A stretch of DNA of 64,000 nt, from assembly GCF_030718205.1 (NCBI RefSeq), contig NZ_JAUZQF010000007.1, forward strand, positions 186,001-250,000. The letters are read 5' to 3'. The notes below the pieces were generated by a model. It searched no databases. It was not told the DNA's origin and saw nothing but the letters and a program-made list of their open reading frames with translations. The translations under genes were made by a program, and so were the position numbers. The stretch comes from Nonomuraea turcica (GTDB lineage Bacteria; Actinomycetota; Actinomycetes; Streptosporangiales; Streptosporangiaceae). Positions 57,524 to 64,000 of the stretch are shown here, piece after piece. The stretch's first letter is position 1. Every line of letters starts with the position of its first letter.

Positions 57524-58851
57524 ACCTTCGTCAGCTCCTTCTCGCCGGCCTCCGGCTCGGTCCGCTCCTCGTCATCGAGCAGCGTGGCCTCGTCGAACGG
57601 GGCGTGCCCGGTCAGCACCTGCTCGGCGCGCTCCCGGTCGAACTCGCCCGTCCAGGTGCCGACGAGCACGGTGGCGACGGCGTTGCCGGCGAAGTTCGTC
57701 AGCGCCCTGGCCTCCGACATGAACCGGTCGATGCCGACGATGAAGCCCACGCCCTCGACGAGCTCGGGCCGATGCGCCTGCAGGCCGCCGGCCAGCGTGG
57801 CCAGACCAGCGCCGGTCACGCCCGCCGCGCCCTTGGACGCGACCATCATGAACAGCAGCAGTGCCACCTGCTCGCCGAGCTCCAGCGGCGACCCGGTCGC
57901 CGTGGCGATGAACAGCGTGGCCATGGTCAGGTAGATCGCGGTGCCATCGAGGTTGAAGGAGTAGCCGGTCGGCACGGTGATGCCGGCCACGGTCCGGCTC
58001 ACGCCCAGGTGCTCCATCTTGGCGATGAGCCTGGGCAGCGCCGTCTCCGACGAGGAGGTGGACAGGATCAGCAGGAACTCGCGGCCGAGGTACCGCAAGA
58101 GCGACCACAGGTTGACGCGGGCGACCAGCCACAGCATCGGGCCGAGCACGACGCCGACGAACAGCAGGCAGGTGATGTAGAAGGCGGCCATGATGATCGC
58201 CAGACTCTTGAGCGCCTCGATGCCGGTGGCCCCCACGACGGCGGCGATCGCTCCGAAGGCGCCCACCGGCGTCGCCCACATGATCATGGCGAGGATGCGG
58301 AACACGAGCCGCTGCAGGTGCTCCACGCCGCGCAGGATCGGCGCGCCCTTGGCGCCCATGGCCTGCAGCGCGAACCCGGTCAGCAGGGCCACCAGCAGCG
58401 CCTGCAGCACCGATCCCGAGGTCAGCGACGACACCAGCGTGTCGGGGATGACGCCGAGCAGGAAGTCGACCGTGCTGCCGCTCTCGGCGCCCTTGGCCGC
58501 CTCCGCCTCGGCCGCCTGCCGGGCGGCGTCGGTGAGCTGGAGCCCCTCGCCCGGGTGGATGATATTGCCCACGACCAGGCCGATGAGCAGGGCGACCGTG
58601 GACATGACGATGAAGTAGCCGAGCGCCAGACCGCCGACCTTGCCGACCTTGGCCGCCTGCCGGACCGAGCCGACGCCGAGCACGATGGTGCAGAAGATGA
58701 TCGGCCCGATCACCATCTTGATGAGCGAGACGAAGCCGGTGCCGAGCGGCTTGAGCTCCTTGCCCACGTCCGGCCAGAGAAACCCGACCAGGATGCCGAG
58801 CAGGACCGCCACGATGACGGCCACGTAGAGGTAGCGAGTGCGATCACGCAT
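57520..58851 (-). CDS. dctA: C4-dicarboxylate:cation symporter
   Basis: This 443-residue membrane protein of the DAACS family probably imports succinate, fumarate or malate with H+ or Na+. It shows the serine-rich reentrant loop LSTSSSETALPRL, the NLDGTAIYLTMATLFIATAT segment, and GIDRFMSEARALTNFAGNAV, all typical of DctA and GltP. The ATG at 58851 has GGAG 9 nt upstream; the frame continues to 58908 without a better start. It is divergent from a CitA/DctS-type two-component system that likely controls it. Confidence 0.92.
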   Translation of the reverse strand: MRDRTRYLYVAVIVAVLLGILVGFLWPDVGKELKPLGTGFVSLIKMVIGPIIFCTIVLGVGSVRQAAKVGKVGGLALGYFIVMSTVALLIGLVVGNIIHPGEGLQLTDAARQAAEAEAAKGAESGSTVDFLLGVIPDTLVSSLTSGSVLQALLVALLTGFALQAMGAKGAPILRGVEHLQRLVFRILAMIMWATPVGAFGAIAAVVGATGIEALKSLAIIMAAFYITCLLFVGVVLGPMLWLVARVNLWSLLRYLGREFLLILSTSSSETALPRLIAKMEHLGVSRTVAGITVPTGYSFNLDGTAIYLTMATLFIATATGSPLELGEQVALLLFMMVASKGAAGVTGAGLATLAGGLQAHRPELVEGVGFIVGIDRFMSEARALTNFAGNAVATVLVGTWTGEFDRERAEQVLTGHAPFDEATLLDDEERTEPEAGEKELTKV

Positions 58852-58887
58852 AGGGCGGTTCTCCAGCCATTTGGGGGGAAGTTCCGG

Positions 58888-58924
58888 TTGTGCGACTATG
58901 CGCTGCACAAGTGACCCAGGTCAC
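58888..58924. promoter_or_regulatory. Dyads between dctA and dctS (RR site and CRP-like site)
   Basis: TTGTGC-N11-GCACAA (58888-58910) is an inverted repeat. Next to it GTGACC-CA-GGTCAC (58911-58924) is a perfect palindrome that fits the GTGA-N6-TCAC core of CRP-family sites. Confidence 0.6.
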
Positions 58925-58961
58925 GATTGCGTAAGTTACGTTCACGAAAGAAGTCGTTAAC

Positions 58962-60476
58962 ATGCGGCGCTGGAGCCTGGCGGGGCAGATGCTGGTCCTG
59001 CAGCTGCTGGTGGTCCTGGTCACGGCCACCGGCGGTGCCGTGCTGGCCTTGGTGCAGGCGCACGATCTGCTCACCCATGAAGCCCGGAGCACGGCCGAGG
59101 CGGTGGCGGTGGCCGTGGCCACGACGCCCGAGGTGCGGGAGGCCCTGGACGGCCCCGACCCGAGCGCGCGGCTGCAGCCGCTGGCGGAGGGCATACGCAA
59201 GAGCACCGGCGTCGACTTCATCACCATCATGAAGCCGGACGGCACCCGCTATACCCACCCCAACCCGGCCGAGATCGGCAGGAAATTCCGCGGCAACATC
59301 GGGCCGGCGCTGGCGGGCAGGACGTTCACCGAGACCTACACCGGCACGCTCGGCCCGTCCGAGCGGGCGGTCACCCCCGTCGTCTCGGACGGCCGGGTGG
59401 TCGCGCTGGTCAGCGCGGGCATCACGGTCGAAAGGATCAGCGGCTGGCTGCGTGACCGGCTGGCCTGGGGCGGGTTGATCGTGGCGCTCGCGCTCGGCCT
59501 GGGCGGCGCCGGCACGTGGCTGGTGACAGCGCGGCTGCGCCGCCAGACCCACGGGCTCGACCCCGTGGAGCTGGGCCGCATCCACGCCCACCACGACGCG
59601 ATCCTGCACGCCGTCAGAGAGGGGCTGCTGCTGATCGGCAAGGACGGCACGCTGACGCTGTGCAACGACGCCGCCCGGCACCTGCTCGGCCTGCCCGGCG
59701 ACGCCGAAGGGCGGCACGTGGCCGAGCTCGGGCTCGCGGACGTGCTGACCGGGGACGAGGAACGCGTTCACCTGGTGGGCGACCGCGTCCTGGCCGTCAA
59801 CAGCGCCGCCAGCCGGCTCGGCACGGTCGTGACCGTACGCGACCACACCGAGCTGCAGGCGCTGAGCGGCCAGCTCGACGCCGAGCGCGGCTTCGCCGAC
59901 ACGCTGCGCGCCGCCGCGCACGAGGCCGCCAACCGGCTGCACACCGTCATCACGCTGGTGGAGCTGGGCCGCACCGAGCAGGCCGTGGCACTCGGCACCG
60001 CCGAGCTGCGCGCCGCACAGGAGCTCACCGACCGGGTGGTGGGCTCGGTACGCGAGCCGGTGCTGGCGGCGCTGCTGCTGGGCAAGAGCGCCGAGGCCGC
60101 CGAGCGCGGCAGCGAGCTGGTCATCAGCCAGGACAGCGAGCTGGACGACCTGGGCCTGGACCCGCGGGAGCTGGTCACGATCGTGGGCAACCTCATCGAC
60201 AACGCCATCGACGCGGCCACCCGCGTGGAGGTGCACCTGAGCGCGGACGGCAAGGAGGTCCTCATCAGGGTCGCCGACAACGGGCCCGGGCCGCCCGACC
60301 CGGCGGCGTTCACCAAGGGCTGGACGACCAAGGGCGACGGCCGCGGGCTCGGCCTCGCCCTCGTGGGGCAGGCGGTGCGCCGGTTGGGTGGCACCATCGA
60401 CGTACGAGGCTCGGTGTTCACCATCAGGCTGCCCATCCCGGAGCGGCCGCGCCTGGACCGGGAGGGAGCACGATGA
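58962..60476 (+). CDS. Sensor histidine kinase, CitA/DcuS/DctS family
   Basis: This 504-residue membrane kinase has two helices (about 8-32 and 168-190) flanking an exported sCache domain with the ligand-region motif KPDGTRYTHPNPAEIGRKF. A PAS domain follows (EGLLLIGKDGTLTLCNDAA), then the H-box AAAHEAANRLHTVITLVELG and an HATPase with NLIDNAIDAA, GPGPPD and GRGLGLALV. The fold binds citrate or C4-dicarboxylates. The ATG at 58962 begins MRRWSLAGQ. Its stop overlaps the regulator gene (ATGA). Confidence 0.92.
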   Translation: MRRWSLAGQMLVLQLLVVLVTATGGAVLALVQAHDLLTHEARSTAEAVAVAVATTPEVREALDGPDPSARLQPLAEGIRKSTGVDFITIMKPDGTRYTHPNPAEIGRKFRGNIGPALAGRTFTETYTGTLGPSERAVTPVVSDGRVVALVSAGITVERISGWLRDRLAWGGLIVALALGLGGAGTWLVTARLRRQTHGLDPVELGRIHAHHDAILHAVREGLLLIGKDGTLTLCNDAARHLLGLPGDAEGRHVAELGLADVLTGDEERVHLVGDRVLAVNSAASRLGTVVTVRDHTELQALSGQLDAERGFADTLRAAAHEAANRLHTVITLVELGRTEQAVALGTAELRAAQELTDRVVGSVREPVLAALLLGKSAEAAERGSELVISQDSELDDLGLDPRELVTIVGNLIDNAIDAATRVEVHLSADGKEVLIRVADNGPGPPDPAAFTKGWTTKGDGRGLGLALVGQAVRRLGGTIDVRGSVFTIRLPIPERPRLDREGAR

Positions 60477-61138
60477 TCTCGGTGCTGGTGGTCGAGGACG
60501 AGGAGATCACCGCCGAGGCCAACCGCATCTACGTCGAGCGGGTGCCCGGCTTCGAGGTGGCCGGGGTGGCCCGCTCCGGCGGCGAGGCGCTGCGTTTCCT
60601 GCGCAAGAGGCCCGTGGACCTCATCCTGCTCGACCTGCACCTGCCGGACATGCACGGCCTGGAGGTGTGCCGGGCCGTGCGCGCGGGCGGCCTCATGTGC
60701 GACATCATCGCCGTCACCTCCGCCCGCGACCTGGCCGTGGTCCGCTCGGCGGTGTCGCTCGGCATCTCCCAATACCTTCTCAAGCCGTTCACGTTCGCGA
60801 CATTGCTCGAAAAGCTCACCCGTTACGCCCGGTTCAAGGACGAGGCCGGGGTCGCCGTCGGCCAGGGGGACGTGGACCGCGTGCTCGGCACCCTCAGAGG
60901 CAGCTCGGAGCTGCCGAAAGGCATGTCGAAGGACACCCTCGACGCCGTGGCCGCCAAGCTGCGCGAGCGGCCCGAGGGCATGCCGGCGCAAGCCGTGGCC
61001 GACGCGATAGGAGTGTCCCGTGTGACGGCCCGCCGCTACCTGGAACACCTGGTAGAGCTGGGTGTGGCGGCCCGCATGCCGCAGTACGGCGCAGTGGGCC
61101 GGCCAGAGCTTCTCTACCGGATCCCCATAGAAAGTTAA
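60473..61138 (+). CDS. Response regulator, CitB/DctR family
   Basis: This 221-residue protein has an N-terminal receiver domain (VVEDEEI, phospho-Asp in ILLDLHLPDMHG near residue 54, Thr in VTSARD, Lys in LLKPF) and a C-terminal HTH (AVADAIGVSRVTARRYLEHL, about residues 180-200). The kinase gene overlaps its start by ATGA. The pair is expected to activate the divergent dctA when dicarboxylate is present. Confidence 0.93.
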   Translation: MISVLVVEDEEITAEANRIYVERVPGFEVAGVARSGGEALRFLRKRPVDLILLDLHLPDMHGLEVCRAVRAGGLMCDIIAVTSARDLAVVRSAVSLGISQYLLKPFTFATLLEKLTRYARFKDEAGVAVGQGDVDRVLGTLRGSSELPKGMSKDTLDAVAAKLRERPEGMPAQAVADAIGVSRVTARRYLEHLVELGVAARMPQYGAVGRPELLYRIPIES

Positions 61139-61211
61139 TGACGGTGACGCTGGCCGTTCAATCCGGCCCTCTAGCTTCTGGGTGCAATCCGATGCTTTGA
61201 GGAGACACACC

Positions 61212-63248
61212 TTGCGAGTCTTGGCCGTTGTTCCCGCCCGCGGAGGTTCGGCGGGCGTACCCCTGAAGAACCTCGCCCTGGTCGGGGGCGTCCCGCTGGT
61301 CACCCGCGCGGTGCGGGCCTGCGTGCGCGCCGAGCTCGTGGACCAGGTCGTGGTCAGCACCGACCACGCCCAGATCGCCGAGACCGCCCGCGAGGCCGGC
61401 GCCCTCGTCGTCGAGCGTCCCGAGGAGCTCAGCGGCGCGACCGCCTCCAGCGAGTCCGCCGTGCTGCACGCGCTCGACGCTCTCGGCGAGGACCCCGAGG
61501 TGGTCGTGCTCGTACAGTGCACGAGCGCGTTCATCGACCCCGACGACCTGTCGGCCGCCGTGCGCAAGGTGCTCGACGGCGAGGCCGACTCGGTCGTGTC
61601 GGGCCTGCCGACGCACGAGTTCCTCTGGACCGCCACCGGCGGCGGCGTCAACCACGACCCCGCCGTCCGCCAGCGCCGGCAGGACCGCGACCCCGAGTTC
61701 CGCGAGAACGGCGCCTTCTACGTCATGCGCACCTCCGGGCTGCGCGAGCACGGCCACCGCTTCTTCGGCGCCATCGCCGTGCAGCCGGTGCCGCCGCAGC
61801 ACGCCATCGAGGTCGACAACCCCGAGGACCTGGAGCTGGTCCGCGCGCTCGCGCCGTTCGTCGACAAGCCCGAGCCCATCGACGTCGACGCCGTCATCAC
61901 CGACTTCGACGGCGTGCACACCGACGACCGCGCCTACGTCGACTCCGACGGCCGCGAGATGGTGCTCGTCAGCCGCTCGGACGGGATGGGCGTGTCGCTG
62001 CTGCGCCGCTCCGGCGTCAAGGTCCTCATCATGTCCACCGAGCACAACCCGGTCGTGGCCGCCCGCGCCCGCAAGCTCGGCGTCCCCGTGCTGCAGGGGC
62101 TGGCCGACAAGAGGACCGTGCTGCGCGACTGGCTGCGCATCGAGGGCCTCGACCCGGCCCGCGTGGCCTACGTCGGCAACGACGTCAACGACCTGGGCCC
62201 GATGGGCGAGGTCGGCTGGCCCGTCGCCACGCCCGACGCCCACCCGCGGGTGCGCGCCGCCGCCCGGGTGGTGCTGACCACGGCCGGCGGCTCCGGCGCG
62301 GTGCGCGAGCTGTGCGACCGCGTCGTGGCCGCCCGCCCCGAGGTGCCTGTGGTCGAGGTCAAGGAACGGCCTCAGCTCGGCCCGGTGGCGATCGGTGACG
62401 TGCTGGTCGGCGACGGGGAGCCCGTCTACGTCATCGGCGAGATCGGCATCAACCACAACGGCGACCTCGACATCGCCCGCCGGCTCATCGACGTGGCCGC
62501 CGATGCCGGCTGCCAGGCGGTCAAGTTCCAGAAGCGCACCCCCGCGATCTGCGTGCCCGAGGAGCAGAAGGGCCAGATCAGGCAAACGCCGTGGGGCGAG
62601 ATGACGTACCTGGAGTACAAGGAGCGGACCGAGTTCGGCCGCGACGAATACCGGCAGATCGCGAAATACTGCGACGAGCGTGGCGTGCACTGGTTCGCCT
62701 CGCCGTGGGACGTGCCGTCCATCGAGTTCCTGGAGGACATGGACGTCCTGACGCACAAGGTGGCCTCGGCCAGCGTGGCCGACCACGAGCTGCTGCGGGC
62801 CCTGGCGGCCACCGGCAAGCCGATCATCCTGTCAACCGGAATGTCCACGCTGTCGGAGATCGACGCGGCCGTGGAGATCCTCGGGACCGATAGGCTGATC
62901 ATGATGCACGCGACGTCCACCTACCCCCTGCCGCCGGAGGAAGCCAACCTGCGCACGATCACCACGCTCAAGGAGCGCTACGGCGTCCCCGTCGGCTACT
63001 CCGGTCACGAGCGCGGCCTGCAGATCTCGCTGGCCGCCGTCACGCTCGGCGCCGTGTGCGTGGAGCGGCACATCACGCTCGACCGGACGATGTGGGGCTC
63101 CGACCACGCGGCCTCGCTGGAGCCGTCCGGGCTCGAGCACCTCGTGCGTGACATCCGGATCATCGAGCAGGCCATGGGCGACGGCGTCAAGCGCGTCTTC
63201 CCCGGCGAGGAGGCCCCGAAGGCCCGCCTTCGCCGGGTGACCGTCTGA
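61212..63248 (+). CDS. Trifunctional nonulosonate protein: NeuA-HAD-NeuB fusion
   Basis: The product has 678 residues in three domains. Residues 1-220: CMP-acylneuraminate cytidylyltransferase (PARGGSAGVPLKNL, VQCTSAFIDPDD, ENGAFYVM). About 225-385: KdsC-like HAD phosphatase (ITDFDGVHTDD, MSTEHNP, GNDVNDLGPM). About 395-678: nonulosonate synthase (IGEIGINHNGDLDIARRLID, SPWDVPSIEFLED, LSTGMSTLSEID, HATSTYPLP). The SAF/antifreeze-like C-terminal domain of NeuB is missing. The TTG at 61212 has GAGGAGA upstream. Together the domains could condense a phosphorylated hexose with phosphoenolpyruvate, remove the phosphate and activate the product as its CMP ester. Confidence 0.9.
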   Translation: MRVLAVVPARGGSAGVPLKNLALVGGVPLVTRAVRACVRAELVDQVVVSTDHAQIAETAREAGALVVERPEELSGATASSESAVLHALDALGEDPEVVVLVQCTSAFIDPDDLSAAVRKVLDGEADSVVSGLPTHEFLWTATGGGVNHDPAVRQRRQDRDPEFRENGAFYVMRTSGLREHGHRFFGAIAVQPVPPQHAIEVDNPEDLELVRALAPFVDKPEPIDVDAVITDFDGVHTDDRAYVDSDGREMVLVSRSDGMGVSLLRRSGVKVLIMSTEHNPVVAARARKLGVPVLQGLADKRTVLRDWLRIEGLDPARVAYVGNDVNDLGPMGEVGWPVATPDAHPRVRAAARVVLTTAGGSGAVRELCDRVVAARPEVPVVEVKERPQLGPVAIGDVLVGDGEPVYVIGEIGINHNGDLDIARRLIDVAADAGCQAVKFQKRTPAICVPEEQKGQIRQTPWGEMTYLEYKERTEFGRDEYRQIAKYCDERGVHWFASPWDVPSIEFLEDMDVLTHKVASASVADHELLRALAATGKPIILSTGMSTLSEIDAAVEILGTDRLIMMHATSTYPLPPEEANLRTITTLKERYGVPVGYSGHERGLQISLAAVTLGAVCVERHITLDRTMWGSDHAASLEPSGLEHLVRDIRIIEQAMGDGVKRVFPGEEAPKARLRRVTV

Positions 63249-63274
63249 CCGTCACCACCAGGAAGAACAAACCA

Positions 63275-64000
63275 TTGATCACGCTCTCGGTCGTCGTGCC
63301 GATTCGAGACGGCGAGCGTTTCATCGCCGACGCGCTCACCTCGCTCTGCCGTAACGCTCGGCACGACTTCGAGTTCATCGTCGTCAACGACGGGTCCGTA
63401 GACGCCACCGGGGACATCATCGACGACTTCCGCGCCGATCTCCCCGGGCTGACCGTACTGCGCAATCCCGCGCCGGTAGGGCTCGCCGACGCCCGCAACA
63501 CGGGCCTGTCGGCGGCCTCCGGCCGGTACGTGACGTACATGGACGGCGACGACTGGCTCGCCCCCGGCTACCTCGCACGGCTCGTCGATGCCATCGACGG
63601 GCTCGGCTGCGACTTCGTGCGCGCCGACCACGTGCAGGTCGAGGGCCGAAAGCGGGTCGTGCACCGTGCCCCTCTGGCGCGGAGGGGCACGGTGCTCAAC
63701 CCTCGCGAGGCGATCCTGCCCGCGAATGTGCGGACGATGGTCGACTACCCCTACGCCTGGGCCGGGGTCTACCGGCGCTCGCTGGGTGACCTGCTGCACT
63801 TCCCCGGCTCCCTGCACACCGCCGAGGACCGGCCGTGGATCTGGCGGCTGCACCGGGAGGCCGCCTCGTTCGCCGTGGTGTCGCTGGCCGGGGTGTTCTA
63901 CCGGCGCATGGTGTCGGGGTCGCTGACCCAGGTCGGCGACGAGCGCCAACTGCATTTCTTCGACGCCTTCGAGCTGGTGTTCAAGGATCTGGAGCCGGAG
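63275..64000 (+). CDS. Family 2 glycosyltransferase (3' end outside window)
   Basis: At least 242 residues are encoded before the window ends. The GT-A fold shows LSVVVPIRDGERFIADALTS, VNDGSVDATGDII and the metal-binding YMDGDDWLAPGYL. TAEDRPWIWRLHREA is a typical later motif. The TTG at 63275 has AGGAAG 9 nt upstream, 26 nt after the fusion gene, so both are cotranscribed. It likely transfers an activated sugar, possibly the nonulosonic acid, to a wall or capsule polymer. Confidence 0.9.
   Translation, partial: MITLSVVVPIRDGERFIADALTSLCRNARHDFEFIVVNDGSVDATGDIIDDFRADLPGLTVLRNPAPVGLADARNTGLSAASGRYVTYMDGDDWLAPGYLARLVDAIDGLGCDFVRADHVQVEGRKRVVHRAPLARRGTVLNPREAILPANVRTMVDYPYAWAGVYRRSLGDLLHFPGSLHTAEDRPWIWRLHREAASFAVVSLAGVFYRRMVSGSLTQVGDERQLHFFDAFELVFKDLEPE

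Overview
The window is very GC-rich, with codons that almost always end in G or C, GTG and TTG starts, many 4-nt ATGA/GTGA stop-start overlaps, and LacI, TetR, ROK, LysR and IclR regulators beside catabolic genes. This is typical of a soil actinomycete. A complete Entner-Doudoroff operon and the general gene repertoire suggest Streptosporangiaceae, possibly Nonomuraea. That is an inference, because no rRNA or other taxonomic marker is present.

Layout. 0-5.3 kb: start of an S4-like ribosomal protein gene, an iron-box-controlled DUF2470 gene, an MFS exporter with terminator, a TetR regulator and an ABC-F ATPase. 5.3-10.7 kb: nucleoside salvage locus (adenosine deaminase, nucleoside hydrolase, LacI regulator, HAD phosphatase) interrupted by a complete IS110-family element whose left end carries a recognisable bridge RNA. 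10.8-17.9 kb: GNAT, ROK regulator and the operon zwf-edd-glk-eda. 17.9-24.3 kb: LysR, a form I aerobic CO dehydrogenase set (medium, small and large subunits plus an XdhC/CoxI-like factor) and IclR. 24.4-31.8 kb: degenerate P450, receptor Ser/Thr kinase, second KDPG aldolase with a KDG-kinase-like gene, MFS protein and a PfkB kinase. 31.8-35.8 kb: alpha-glucosidase, LacI regulator and a solitary MsiK/MalK-type ATPase. 35.85-37.76 kb: a patch of gene debris (Uma2, ExeA-type transposition ATPase and DUF998-like remnants). 37.8-47.5 kb: TetR with a CYP102-type P450-reductase fusion, ACT protein, ArsR zinc sensor with CDF exporter, acyltransferase and an S51/CysRS-like fusion. 47.5-56 kb: secreted beta-helix protein and a maltose/maltodextrin locus (GH13 enzyme, malEFG without an ATPase, second alpha-glucosidase). 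56-61 kb: orphan histidine kinase, DctA and a DctS/DctR-like two-component system. 61-64 kb: a single gene fusing CMP-nonulosonate cytidylyltransferase, HAD phosphatase and nonulosonate synthase, followed by a family 2 glycosyltransferase that runs off the window.

How the genes work together. The two maltose loci share an operator-like motif (NTTGCGNAAA). The solitary ATPase at 34.6 kb probably energises the MalEFG permease at 50-54 kb, and the glucose released would enter glk-zwf-edd-eda. The strongest unusual finding is the IS110 element. Its left-end RNA contains four guide segments that match the two element ends and the two flanks. Excising the element at the CT core rebuilds an ATGA-coupled nucleoside hydrolase-adenosine deaminase operon. 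Other points of note are a nonulosonate fusion protein, a 29-nt palindromic repeat found inside zwf and at two cox gene ends, and mirror-image operators in front of the CYP102 gene.
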